Source: Anniella stebbinsi (taxonomy: Eukaryota > Chordata > Lepidosauria > Squamata > Anniellidae). From it: a stretch of 64,000 nt of DNA. The notes under the pieces are model-generated. The model saw only the letters and a program-made list of their open reading frames with translations. It did no database searches and was not told the DNA's origin. Positions 35,456-46,479 of the stretch are shown piece by piece. The stretch spans positions 18,136,001 to 18,200,000 of the forward strand of contig JARDYH010000005.1 in the NCBI GenBank assembly GCA_029215795.1, given 5' to 3'. Numbering within the stretch: position 1 is the stretch's first letter; the number at the start of each line of letters is the position of its first letter. A program made the translations under genes and the position numbers.

Positions 35456-36200
35456 TATGTGTTATGATCAAGGAAATACTTATATGTGAGGATAATTATT
35501 TGTAAATGTCATAATTGAAGTAAACAAAAAGGATGCATGTTTATGGAAAAACATGTTTATGAGCACCTGCAATTGTTAATCAACTTCAGAATGAATCAAC
35601 ATGGAGCAAAGGAGCAAAATGGATTATGCAAAATAATTTAAAACTGCAATACCTTAAGCACAACTAGATTGGGATCATCTGCATAAATTATACCACAGAA
35701 TTCAGATTTCCTTGGAACATACTTAGAGTACATTCAAATTGCCAAGTGTGTGTTAGATACTCTTCACTGAACAGATTAAGAGTCATTTTCTTAAACAACA
35801 CTTGTGTTGATTAAAGAACGGGGAAAGCACTGATTCCAAAAGCCCACTTTCAGAACATACTAATGTGTAGAATGGAGATTCAAAGGAGTGGCTAAGGACC
35901 CAGGGTTGATGGTAATGTTATCCAGAATATGTAACTTGATCGTGTTTAAGTGGTTCTTAAGCATATTGAGATGACAACATAGTCATTCATAAGAATGAGA
36001 GTTGCAAAACATCCAAAGGGCCCTTGCCATGAAACCAGGCTGGCCATCCACAAGCAGCCCCCAATATAAATAGCAAACCTTGCAATTCAGATCACAGTAC
36101 AGGCCACAAATAGATAGAACACGTGTATTGCGGAAAGCGGCTTTCAGAAGAGCTGGGTTCGAAAAACAAAACATAGCGCGTCACTGCCAAACTGACCCGG
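35456..36200. other. No recognisable gene
   Basis: AT-rich intron sequence. Confidence 0.45.
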
Positions 36201-36205
36201 GGAGA

Positions 36206-36345
36206 ATTTCCTTTCATAGAATCCTAGAACAGTAGAGTTGGAAGGGGCCTGGTGACCCTACTCATAAGGCCATCGAGTCCAACCCCCTGCTCAATGCAGG
36301 AATCCACCTTAAAGCATCCCTGACAGATGGTTGTCCAGCATTTCA
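36206..36345 (-). repeat. CR1 LINE 3' end, reverse
   Basis: It reads catagaatcctagaacagta, then gttggaaggggcc, ccatcgagtccaacccc and gcatccctgacagatgg. This is the inverse of the CR1 end at 32930-33050. Confidence 0.9.
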
Positions 36346-36932
36346 TCCCCAATGTTTGTTTGTTTGTCTTTCAACATTTCCATGTCACTTTTCTGCCAGA
36401 GGCAACTCAAAGCAACTTGCCCTGAATCAGGCCAATAAAAAAGTGCTTAAAACCGCCTTGACAAAGTTCAGACTCCACCAAAATAATAGCAGCAGAAGCG
36501 GATATTTTGTTTTTGTTTTTTTAAGCAATAATAAAATCAGTTATTGGGTGTTTTTTTAAAATGCAATAAATAAAAATAAAATGCCACTGGAGGCCGGCTG
36601 AAATGGCAAGAATTCTTGTGTTCTAAGGACAAAGCTACAAGCTACGAAGAACCTGGGGATGCTACTGGTACTATCTAGTTTAACTTACCCCCAAGTTCTG
36701 GCATCATTACTGTGTGTGTTTCTCCACCCACACACTGCAGCATTGGCTGCCACTAGTGGGAAAATCACAGTGTAATGTGATTTGGGTACTGCTCATTGGG
36801 TAAACTGAATGAAACGATGTGGAGGTGAGAGAGAAATCTCACACCGAAGTGCCATTTTCAACAGAAACACCACATCCGGCTGCAGTTTTCAGCTGTAGCC
36901 CCATGTTCATCGTCCTACCTCAATAAAGTGTT

Positions 36933-37015
36933 AGTCTGGACAACCTCTCTGGGAAGGGTACTCCCCATCTGCAGTGCCACGACAGAGAAGGCCCTGTCCC
37001 CGACGCGAGATACCT
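36933..37015 (-). repeat. L2-type fragment, reverse
   Basis: acctctctgggaagggtac and cagagaaggccctgtcccc match the reversed 3' ORF2 area of L2 copies. Confidence 0.55.
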
Positions 37016-38120
37016 GCATAGGGTTGCCAACTCTTTTAAGTTGCAAATTCCAGACTAATCCTATCTGTCCATAGTCAATGTTTGCTTAAGATAAAGTTGA
37101 ACGTATGTATTTCCCCCCCCCACCCCCTACCCCACTCTTAATTGGGGATGAAAATAGCAACGGTCTTTTTTTTCTTCTTGGGATGATATGTTCATTTGGA
37201 AGATGCATGACTCCTTCCAGCAGTACACTGAACCTTGACCTGACACCTCCCATTCCAGGGAGATTTATCTAATGAACCCTTAGCACGCACATTCTTGCTG
37301 TCTATAGAGGGTTGAACGCTAGGCCTGCATTTTACGGAGGAATGTTCTGCACAGTTCTGTATACGTCACGCAAATGTTCCCCCTTAGTCTTTCGTTCCTC
37401 CCGAAAGGAGTGGACCGATTTTGTGTTTGTGGTTTTTCAAGACTCTGGGTATATTTACACAAAGACTCGCCTCTCCAATGCGTATCCAAAGAATTACCTT
37501 TGGTGCCTTGGAAATCCACCACGCCTCGTTGGATTGGTTCATGATCCACCTAGAGCTGCAAGAATTAATCTTCAATTGGACAGAGATTAAACAAATATTT
37601 CAAATAAATAGGTGCCTTGGTTAATTAGGCAACAAGTTGTGTTGGGTTTTTTTTTTTTAAGTAAACTATTCTTTAAAAAATAATTGAAAAATAATCTGCT
37701 GCTGGCATATGATGGACTGCTTAATGCATCAGTCAAGTTGTGTATGGTTGTCGATGTTTTGGTTGTTTTATGGGGCAGTTGTGTTTTAGTGGATAATTCT
37801 TTGCACTGTTCTAAATTTTATGTGTTTTAATTCTGTTGCAAATCACCTAGAATGTTTTATTTTTTAGGAAGCTGTTGATGAAAATAATAATAATAGCATG
37901 ACATGTCCATCTAGAAAAAACACACGAGCAAGAAAGAGATATAATAATAAGAAGTAATTATTAAAAATGTACCTTAAACCATCTTAAAAGGGGAGTTCAT
38001 TTTTCTTTCTCTCTCACACACAAAAATGCACACACAAAACATAAAGGTAATGCTTCTTCTGAGGTGATACCCTACAAAGACACACATGTGAAATTGATAA
38101 AAAACAAAATCAGGTTTTTG
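37016..38120. other. No recognisable gene; AT-rich tracts
   Basis: It contains a 'gtagggttgccaact' motif (37019-37034), a poly-C tract (37112-37121) and poly-T tracts. The 92-codon frame at 37312 has no family resemblance. Confidence 0.45.
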
Positions 38121-38124
38121 CAGC

Positions 38125-38655
38125 ATATTTTATTTTTAATTTTATTTTTATTTTAAAACATTTTTATAGTGCCACCTCACCATTTCTGGCATCGTGGCGC
38201 TTTACAATAATATATAAAACAATTTCGATTAAGAACCCTCAACCTGCATTAAAATTTAAACCACCCCTCCCCCAAACTCTTGTGAGAATAAGAACCCCTT
38301 ACAGAGGCGTTTAAAACAAATGATGGTGGGAGCCTGTCTAATCTCCAATGGCAAATTGTTCCATAATCGGGGGCCAAGCACAGAAAAAGCCCTGGCCCCT
38401 GCACATTCCAAATTGTAGCGGGGGACGATCAGGTCACCCTGCCCTTGAGAGCGGGTCTGTCAATGGTTGGACGAAGGAGCAAGGTGAGCACTCAAATAAC
38501 CAGGGCCCAAGCAGTGCAGGGCTTTCTATATAGTTAATAAAACTTCGTAGCACACCCCAGCAGCCACTGGCAGCCAGTGGAGCTCTTGAAGCACCGAAGT
38601 GATAGAGGACCACTTCGGAAGCCCCTTGACCAACCTGGCTGTCATACTGGGGTGC
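38125..38655 (-). repeat. L2-type LINE 3' region, reverse, long copy
   Basis: From an AT-rich tail with ggcgctttacaataat through ttccataatcgggggcc, aaagccctggcccctg and cagcagccactggcagccagtgg. This is a well-known reversed reptilian LINE 3' part. Confidence 0.7.
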
Positions 38656-38865
38656 AGTTTAATTGATTAGCTGAAACATGTGCAGTTAAATCATATAATC
38701 CCTGAGTAACATCCCTCTAACCTGTACCTTCAAACAACAAGGCAAGTAAAGATGCTTTTACAAAGAACATAAGCAAAACATGAAAGTTGTGCCCTGTTGT
38801 TTAAACGTGTAGATTTTATTTAATTACCACAATGGATAGCTATTGGTAAATCTTTCCTCTATGAT

Positions 38866-39003
38866 GGCTTTCCCCAACCTGGCTCCTGCCTGATATATAG
38901 AACTATAATTCCAATTATCCACAGCCAGCACACCCACTGGACAATTTGGCTGGGGATTATGGAAGTTGTGGTTCCACACATTTGGAGGGTACCAGGTTGG
39001 AGT
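38866..39003. repeat. Palindromic MITE, 'acaactcccatcag' family
   Basis: ttccccaacctggctcctg faces gagggtaccaggttggagtg, with diverged inner arms. Confidence 0.68.
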
Positions 39004-39734
39004 GTTCAGTGCATTTGCCTAATTCTGCTTCCTCTCTTCTCCTTTTTTCTTTTTCTTTAAAAAAGCTAATTTAAACTAATTTCTATTGCCACATGTTGTG
39101 GTGTTGAATCCCACAAGTTAATTCTATGTTGCGTAAAGCAATGCTTTGTTTTTACCTTTCCTGGTCTCATTGTCGGTCACTTTCATCGGATGTATAGCAC
39201 TATGAGAAAGATAAACATGTGTAAATCACGACTCGTGTAAAGGCAGTAAATACAGAGATTTTGCCCCCCCCCATGCCTTCCTTTGTCGTCTGTCTTGTCT
39301 AAACTCAAACGTGCTCAAACTCAAACAAGCTTAAAGTTCTGTTCTCATAAGGTAGATACTCCATCCCATTGATCTTTACTCAGTATGATCCATGTTTATT
39401 TGGAAATAAATCCCATTAATTTTCAAAAGGATCCACTTACCATCTAAGTGTGTGTAGGATTGCAGTTTTACGGTGCAATCCTATACATGTTGAGACAGAA
39501 AAAAATCATACAACTCCCAGCATTCACCAGGCAGCAAAGGGGGAATTCTAAGACAAATAGGACTTTTTTCTGTCTAAACATGTATAAGATTGCCACTTTC
39601 CTCTCAAACCCCGAGCTTTCCCTCTTCCAGGGCAGCGGCAGGTAATCCTGATGCCAAAGAGAGAGTGTGGGGCTTCTGGGTGACCATCCGGATGCTGGAG
39701 CTGTTTCTGCCCTCTTCTTGATGGAAGGCAGTCA

Positions 39735-39905
39735 CCTTCAACCAAGCACTGCCCCCGGGTTGACCCCAGATTGGCCCCGGAGCAACTTCAGATGGTGAAA
39801 GCGCCGTGTTGTCGCACTGATTGAAAAAGTCGGGGTAAATCCCAGACTTTTTCAGACCTCAGCATCGCGAAGAAGCCCCATGGTGGCTGCGAAGCCGTGC
39901 CTGCA
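39735..39905 (+). repeat. R1-like fragment with a short hairpin
   Basis: tgaaaaagtc ... gactttttca forms a hairpin like the aaaaagtcgggcatttagcccgac segment of the R1 copy at 53885. The assignment is tentative. Confidence 0.35.
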
Positions 39906-39907
39906 TT

Positions 39908-40133
39908 GGCTCAATTCGGACAACACGATAGTCAATGGTGGGGTAATAATCAACTTTACAGTTGTTCAGCTAGGGGGCACTCCCCACACAACATGGTAAT
40001 AAATAATCAACTGTGGTGTGGATGAGGATCAGCGCTGAGTTGACTATGGCAGCATTCGGATGACACAGTAGTCAAAACAACTGATGATTGTTTCCCCCAC
40101 ACCAGTTGTTTATTGTGTCGTCCGAATTGAGCC
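39908..40133. mobile_element. 226-bp MITE with 'ggctcaattcggacaacac' ends
   Basis: It is an inverted second copy of the element at 22895. It is flanked by ATT on both sides, again a 3-base duplication. Confidence 0.88.
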
Positions 40134-40840
40134 ATTGTCTTACTGATGCAGCGCAGATCCACAGCCATCGCAGGGCTTTCCCCTCATATAGGTAACCCCC
40201 CTGTCCCAATTCAATTCTCTAACCACTGCATCAAACTGAGGTTATTACACACACACATGTAGATATAGATATTCATTCCCAGTTTAGAAAATACGTGGTA
40301 TGGTATCTTCGTGCTAAAGAAAGTACAGGATGTCGTGCTAATGGACAGAATAACCCATGAAATTAAAAACAAGGAAAGGTTTGGCATCTGCTGTGGCTGT
40401 GAAAATAGCATACTAAAGGTGCTAAGTGTATATAACAAAGAGCCTGATTCTATGCAGAGTTAGGCTTGCTTACATCCATTGTAAGTTAGATGCACCCACT
40501 CTGCATAGGATTGGGCCGTACAAAATAGAAATTAAGCAGAGCCAGGGCCCTTCGCTGATATATCTTGATGGATGAGCAGACTGCCCACTGCTGACGTTGT
40601 GCCTGTCGCCTTGTAATATCGCCGCAATCCCGGTACTTACAACATCAGCACAGCTGTTCCGTTGACAGGCTTGCTCCTTATGGCTTCACCTTGATGGCAT
40701 TTTATCAAATAAGCTAGTGTTTAAATGTTAATGATAAAGAAATAAAATAAATAAAATAAATAAACCTATGTCCATGGGGTGTGGTATCCATTTCAACGGA
40801 CACGCCGTACCAAATTCTTGCCCTTTGTTTGCCTTTCCAG
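40134..40840. other. End of intron 1 before the C1 exon
   Basis: Short ACAC tract (40247-40256), an (ATAAA)n tract at 40737-40764, and the 'atgcagagttaggcttgctt' dispersed motif. The intron ends with the pyrimidine tract of the exon 2 acceptor. Confidence 0.5.
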
Positions 40841-40952
40841 CCTGGGAAGGTATCTGAGCCTCACAGCTTCAAAGAGAAAATATTTAAGAAGAAGAAAAAG
40901 GCATGCGTGGTGTGCAAGGAATCCATCGAGGCCCAGGGGCTTGTCTGTAAAG
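40841..40952 (+). CDS. TNS2: Tensin-2 coding exon 2 (first half of C1 domain)
   Basis: The exon encodes residues 28-64 and one base of residue 65. It begins PGKVSEPHSFKEK and matches the tensin-2 motif PRKAEPHSFREKVF. It supplies the first zinc ligands of an atypical C1 domain: His35, Cys49, Cys52 and Cys63. A run of five lysines lies between the histidine and the first cysteine, where human tensin-2 has a KKPP stretch. The acceptor is a pyrimidine-rich tract ending tttgcctttccag. The donor is AAAG followed by gtaagc, in phase 1. The open frame continues past the donor, so the exon end was set by the splice consensus and by the match to the next exon. The C1 domain of TNS1 long isoforms is the main alternative, but the linker encoded by exon 4 favours TNS2. 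Confidence 0.95.
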
Positions 40953-41064
40953 GTAAGCGCTCTCCCGCTGTCTTTCTCATTTTTCACAGAGGAGTGTCAA
41001 AAAGGCGAGCGAACACAGAGCCATTGCCCAGGCCTTCCAACAGTTTTTCATCGATTCAATATTT

Positions 41065-41412
41065 AGGTGTTGAACCTGTTTCAGCCCAAGGGCCAAATTC
41101 AGTTTCAGAGAAGCTCTCAGGGGCTACACTCCAGTGGTGGAAAGGGCCAAAGGCAAAAGGGGGAGGTGGGAACACACACACACACACCCCTAACCCATCG
41201 TTTTGTAGCTTAAAACTCTTGTTGTCACTAACTAAGCCTTAGGAAAGGTGTTTCAACTTTTTTAGAAAAGGGGGAATGTTGCCCAAAAGCCAGAAAGCCA
41301 CCATATGATCAGTGGTTTGGGGGAAGGGAGTAGGGTCAGGAGAAGAGGGCGTGGCCCCGGGAGGGCTGGATTTGGCCCTTGGACCTGAGGTCCCCCACCC
41401 CTGTTTTAACGG
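41065..41412 (+). repeat. Family E repeat inside intron 2
   Basis: It begins ggtgttgaacctgtttcagc and contains gagaagctctcaggggctac, agtggtggaaagggcc and gcctcaaggaaaggtgt-type blocks. It ends gaggtcccccacccctg. Other copies lie at 51428 and, reversed, at 55205. It fills nearly half of intron 2. Confidence 0.78.
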
Positions 41413-41439
41413 TTCCCAAGAAGAATGCAGTTTCATTAA

Positions 41440-41575
41440 TGCAGGCATGGGGAACCTGTGATCCTCCGTATGAAGTTGGACTCCAACTCCCATCAGCACC
41501 AGCCAGCATGGCCAATGGTCAGGGATGATGAGAGCTGGGTTCCAGCAACTAGAGACCATAGGTTCTCCCAGCCTC
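41440..41575. repeat. Palindromic MITE inside intron 2
   Basis: gaactccaactcccatcagcaccagccagcatgg then gatgagagctgggttccag. It belongs to the 'acaactcccatcag' family. Confidence 0.72.
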
Positions 41576-41761
41576 GCACTGACAAGCAGGAAAGGAAACC
41601 ATCGTTCCAGTGTTTGAAACGAATAATCACACAGTGCATTTCAAGTGCGTTTTACTGTTATATGTTTAACAATACTATACTTCGAATGAGAACGTAGCAG
41701 AAAGTCTGCTTTTAAGATTTCAAAGTTAAGATCTGGAATAATTCTTCCCTTTTCCTTGCAG

Positions 41762-41799
41762 TGTGCAAAGTGGCAAGCCATAAGAAATGTGAAGCCAAG
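41762..41799 (+). CDS. TNS2: Tensin-2 coding exon 3 (second half of C1 domain)
   Basis: This 38-base exon completes Val65 and encodes CKVASHKKCEAK (residues 66-77). It matches tensin-2 CKVATHRKCEAK almost residue for residue. It supplies zinc ligands Cys66, His71 and Cys74. The acceptor is ttttccttgcag and the donor is AAG followed by gtaaga. The exon enters in phase 1 and leaves in phase 0, exactly as needed by its neighbours. It lies only 809 bases after exon 2 but 20 kb before exon 4. Confidence 0.95.
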
Positions 41800-41869
41800 G
41801 TAAGAGCACAGACACCTTTGGTGGGAGCAAGACATGGAGGGAAGGATTTTTCCTATACTGTTTAGATAC

Positions 41870-42215
41870 TTGGTTCAGATGATTACAGCACAGGAAATTA
41901 GCCACGATGGCTCATTTCCTCCACCACACGTGCCGTGAGATTTACATAATTAGCTTTCCTTGCCACGTTCCACGGATCACTTGGCGAGGGTGGCTTGTTG
42001 CCATGGTCAACAAGCCATCCCAGAACCCTAAAAAAGCCCACTGGTTCTGGCTGGCTTGTTAACCATGGCAGCAAGCCACCCTTGCCTGGTTCACACAACA
42101 TGGCAAGCTGTTCTGGAGAGGGTAATTTTGCAAATCCCCTCAGGGTGTGACCAACACGCACGGCAGGGGAAATAAGTCACCATGGCTTTTTCCTCCTGCC
42201 GTGATGATGCGAACC
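41870..42215. mobile_element. MITE relic after exon 3
   Basis: Left ttggttcagatgattacagc and cgatggctcatttcctcc face right ggaaataagtcaccatgg and tgatgcgaacccagg. Inside, ggcttgttgccatggtcaacaagcc is self-complementary. It starts about 70 bases beyond the exon 3 donor. Confidence 0.65.
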
Positions 42216-42909
42216 CAGGCCATTACATAGAATATGAAATTCAGCTTACGTTCAGCGGGCCTTGCTACATGTTCCTTGTGGCTCGTTCAAGTGTAGGAAG
42301 GAGCAACAGAACTCCCACAGCCCAGCATTCCGTTCCATGCGCGGGTCTGTGAGTTCTGTGCTGGAGTGTGCATGCCGCCGTTATGAGGTCAACTTTGCCT
42401 TCTACATTTTGACTGTAAAATGTTTAAATGCCCCATTTTTAAACCTGGAAGCAGGGTGTGTGCAAAGTTTCAGCCGTCCGGGAGCCCTGGAAACAACTTA
42501 ACTGCTTTTGGGGGATACACTTCAAGTATTAAAATCTGAAGAAGGAAAGCATGGTTCTTTATTTATTTCAATTTGCAAGAACTAAGCAGAGGCCAGACCA
42601 GATTTCATAGCCCAAAGGTACTGTGTCATTATTTGGTAACAACTGGGTTCCATGTGTGATGCAGCAGACTTTATATTTATACATAAGGCCAGTCAAGGGT
42701 AGGCATGGTTGGACGCATGCCGAAGGCCCACCCCTGATCAGGGGCCCATTGGCTGGAACCCCCTGGACATGCTTCCTCTGGGACCAGGTCATAATCTGAA
42801 GGTACTGGTTGCAGCAAACTTTATATGTACACATAGAGCATCAGGGATGGGCATGGTTGAGAATATGCTCCTCCTCTTCACTATTACAGCCTGGTTGTTT
42901 CCCTGCCTC

Positions 42910-43284
42910 TCACTTTGGCCCAGGGGCTGTCTACACATGGGGAAAGCCCTGCAGTGGCTGCGGATCTGTGCCGCGTCAGTTATATGACTCAGCCACAACT
43001 TTATAGCCACCGCGGAGCTTTCCCCGACCTTTTCGATGGGAGCGAGGTCAGTATGGCTCTTCCATTGTCTGACATCACTCTGGGGCCAATCCGAGAGCGG
43101 TCTCTGATGGAAGGCGACCAGCGATTGGTCGCCTTCCACCAGGAAGAGGGTGGTACCTAGATGGCCGTCAGAAGCCTCGCACTCCCTTCTCTGTGTTGTG
43201 ATTACCCGATGCCACCGCGGGAGAGGAAAACCGCAGGGTTTTTGAGGGAGGCAGCCCCAACTTGGTGCCATAAAGACCCCCCCC
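42910..43284 (+). repeat. R1 element inserted in a family F repeat
   Basis: It begins ggggctgtctacacatgg and has gactcagccacaac, gattggtcgcc and cagaagcctcgcactccc blocks shared with the R1 copies at 49010 and 53773. It ends in a poly-C stretch at 43269-43277. Confidence 0.68.
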
Positions 43285-43385
43285 CCTCAGACAATGGTGA
43301 TGGTGAGAAGGAGGAGCAGCAGATGCCACATCCTAGTTCCCTGGCTCTCTGCCTGTCAAATAAGCAAGTGGTAGCAATGATGAGA

Positions 43386-43420
43386 AAGAGGAGGAGGAGG
43401 AGGAGGAGGAGGAGGAGGTG
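43386..43420 (+). repeat. (GGA)n microsatellite
   Basis: About 11 AGG units inside the family F repeat. Confidence 0.95.
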
Positions 43421-43499
43421 TAAGGGTAGACTGAAGGAGCGGCCACGCTGAGGATGTGTGGCCCAAGAGCCCTCAAATCCTGGACCTAGCATGGGTACA

Positions 43500-45030
43500 C
43501 ATGCATATAAACAGTGCACAAATGTATATCTATCTGTGCACAGTATGTGGTCTGTTGTTAAGCTTCAGTCTTTTTTTTTTTTTTGGAGCCCTGGACTGTC
43601 CCTGAGCCTGGAGAGGAGAAGGAACTGGGAAACGGCCCATGGCGGGAGACAGATGAAGGGGTCATGTGGTGCTGTGCTTTCCTGTTGGGACTTTTCTGCA
43701 CATAATTTGTTGCCAGGCATGCTGGGGCTGCCAGAGCAAAGGGAGCTGCTGAGGAAACACAGAGATCTGTGCAAAGGTTCTGGCTTAAGTCTTCTCGAGT
43801 TCTGGGAGAGAACTGTGGTGTGGCACAAGGCGCCGATCACACCAGGGCACAAGGGGCCACATTCTTCACTTAGGGGGTGGTAGGAACAGGGGCAGCTGCA
43901 GCTCATGGGAAAAAGCTCCGGCTAAGAGGTAAGGGTCAGATGGCGTGATCCGAAGGGGACCCGCTGGGGGCTGCACGGTTGCTTTTGAACGTAGCAGGAC
44001 CTTGTGCTCTGTGAACAGGCCCGCTACGGGTGGTGGTAGGAAACCGTAAAATGCAGGATGTTCAATATTAAAAACAGAAGTTTTCTATATTTACGTATGA
44101 ATCAGTTTGAGCTTCGGTGACGGGGTTTTTGTGGGTGTATGTGTGTGTTAGAGAACATGAGAACTTGTTTAAATGGTAATAATAGAAAGAATATATAGCA
44201 TTTTCAAGAATTCAAAATACTTCAGGATTTTTTTTACAACAGCCCTAAGAGGGAGTTGCAGATGGATGTGAGATGGAGACAGAGTGACTTGCCTATTTAG
44301 CGAGCTTGTGGCAGAAAGGATACTTGAATTGGAAACTTCCCACTGTTCAGTTTGGATCCTTAGTGCAATTTATTAAATACAATTTTTCTAGTGCAGGGGT
44401 GAGCATACAGCTCTTGGTAGACAGCATTCAGAGGGTTCCCATGCAATCTCCCATCTATCTTAGCTCCAGCAAGGTTCCTGTATCTTGTGTTTTCTGACCA
44501 TCCCCTGTAGTTATTTGTCACCTATCTTGGTTACTGATCAGGTCCTCACTCTCTAAGGGTGCATTCCTATCTGGATAGTCTCCCCTCTCCAAAATCGGAG
44601 GCTGCCGACTGTTGTATGAAGGGCAGCTAGAGCACAGAGGGGATCCTGTCCTTCATGCTGTGGCTGCCCTGCATTTTTGCCTAGATGGGCAATTTCACAT
44701 GTCTCGGCATGGCTTTGGGATGGGGGTGGGAAGAGGCTTGGAGGTCTGATAGGAAGCTGTGTAAAACAGCTTCCGTGGCCTACTCCCCGGGATCACCCCC
44801 TTTTCACCCTCCCCGTGCTTCATTTTCAAGTGCAGAGATGTAGTCAATGCAGTGAGTACCACAATGGCTATGAGGGGGTGGGGAGAGCAGTTTCTGGGCT
44901 CTGAGGTCAGAGCCCTGTTTCTGACCTCGGTTCCCAGCAACAGAAGAAATCTATGGCCCTCTAGGCAGTGTCTGGTGGCCATAGAATTGCCCCCTCCTTT
45001 TATGTAATGCTGAAGTAGCCTTCGCCATTG
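43500..45030. other. Mostly unassigned; MIR-like scrap near 44200-44345
   Basis: The stretch tcaaaatacttcagga ... acaacagccctaagaggg ... gacttgcctatttagcgagcttgtggcag resembles the conserved core of MIR-type SINEs. Otherwise nothing is recognised. A T run lies at 43570-43584. Confidence 0.4.
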
Positions 45031-45035
45031 GGCCA

Positions 45036-45335
45036 GCATCAAGGGTAGGCATGGTCGGTCACCTGCAGAGCCCATACCCCAGTGGGGGGCCCTGAAGAGA
45101 GCCCCCTGGAGTTGCTCCTCCTCTTCAACCTTGCAACCTGCTTGTTCACCTGCCTCCCACTCTGATGGTGAGAAAGAGGAGAAGGAGATGCTATGGACTA
45201 CTTGCTCCCTGTCAAGCAAGCAAGTGGGAGCCATGAGAAGACCGGTGGCAATGGTGGTGAGAAAGTAGACTTACTAAGGATGGGAGCCCATTGGAGATGT
45301 CTTGCCCAAAGGTCCTCAAAACCCTAGAGCCAGCA
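45036..45335 (+). repeat. Family F repeat, uninterrupted copy
   Basis: It starts catcaagggtaggcatgg and ends ggtcctcaaaaccctagagcc, and serves as the reference for the split copy at 42683. Confidence 0.75.
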
Positions 45336-45344
45336 CTGCTTCCC

Positions 45345-45598
45345 CAACCTGGTGCCCTCCAGGTGTTTTGGACTACAACTCTTAGCATTCCTGACCATTG
45401 ACCATGCTAACATGGGCTTCTGGGAGTTGGTCCAAAACATCTGGATGTCTACCTCCTGCCCATACCTGATCTGGGGCATCCAGGAAAAAGAAATGGCAGC
45501 CACTCTGCGAAGTAAATTCTTGACTCTGGGACATCCTGTCTGGGGCTGATAGGAGTTGGAAGACCAAAACATCTGGAGGGCACCAGGTTGGGGAAGGC
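45345..45598. repeat. Palindromic MITE pair, 'acaactcccatcag' family
   Basis: ccaacctggtgccctccagg faces gagggcaccaggttgggg. An extra arm near 45410-45450 suggests one copy nested in or fused with another. Confidence 0.72.
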
Positions 45599-45960
45599 TG
45601 TGCTACAACACAGAGAGAGGGCCTTCTCTGTGGTGGCTACCCAATTGTGGAACGATCTCCCCGATGAGGCCCGCCTGGCGCCAACATTGTTATCTTTTCG
45701 GCGCCAGGTCAAGACTTTCCTCTTCTCTCAGGCATTTGGCAATATCTGAGGAGCCTGGGTTTGTTTTGTTTTGTTTTGTTTTTGTAGTTTTTTGAAGTGT
45801 TGAAGTAGTTTTTAAATGTACAGATTGTGTGTATGTTGTATGTTTTTGCTGTTTTAATTTTTGTATATTGTTTTTAATTGTTTTTAATCCTATGTAAACC
45901 GCCCAGAGAGCTTCGGCTATGGGGCGGTATACAAATGTAATAAATAAATAAATAAATAAA
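45595..45960 (+). repeat. L2 LINE 3' end with ORF2 C-terminus
   Basis: The sense frame reads AFSVVATQLWNDLPDEAR and TLLSFRRQVKTFLFSQAF, with one interruption-free stop after FGNI. The T-rich tail ends gggcggtatacaaatgtaat plus AAATA repeats. This is the best L2 copy in the window. Confidence 0.88.
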
Positions 45961-46479
45961 CATCAGGTGTTCATTCTCAGACTGCTGATCCGGCCCTTTG
46001 CCTTCCCTCTTTATTCTCACTGCCTGCCCCCTCCCTGGATTTTCAGCCAGGTTCATAGGTAGACCAGGAAGCTGTACTTCTTCATTCCACCTTCACCCGT
46101 CCCCCTCTACGCAACCACCTCCTGTCCCCCAAAGCAGCTGGCTCACACCTTGCATTCCAACCGAAGAGTTTTAAAAGCACATATCGCCCTTGAATTGCTT
46201 CCCAGGGAGGGAATCAATTGGGATCCAGATTGCCATTCCCTATTGTGTAAACGGGAAACAGGAAGGAAACTGAGCCTTCATCAGCCTGCTTTGCAGGCCA
46301 TGGTTCCAGCATCCTGGAAATGCAGAAAGAATAATTAAAATGGATTTATTCATTTTTTTGGAATGGTTCCTATGGATGAATATTTCCCAACAGGTTTGGT
46401 CGAAACGCGTCGTCCCCCTGCAGCTTGGTTCAGTCACGATCCCGGGAGCTGGGTCCTGGACTGTGGTGAGATCCGGACC
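45961..46479. other. No recognisable gene
   Basis: It includes a 'ggtcgaaacgcgtcg' segment at 46397-46412, which resembles the gctgaaacgcgtcagg motif of the 34216 fold-back element. Confidence 0.4.

Larger units (their letters stand above)
42683..43495 (+). repeat. Family F repeat, split by an R1 insertion
   Basis: The left part (42683-42905) has caagggtaggcatgg and cctgcctctcac. The right part (43285-43495) has gatggtgagaaggagg and agccctcaaatcctgg. The intact copy at 45036-45335 shows these two parts next to each other. Confidence 0.72.

Noticed and set aside
40841..41799. Assignment to TNS1 instead of TNS2
   Set aside because: TNS1 long isoforms also carry a C1 domain, but the leader at 19060 and the linker at 61863 both match TNS2 better. 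A residual doubt remains because the comparison is from memory.
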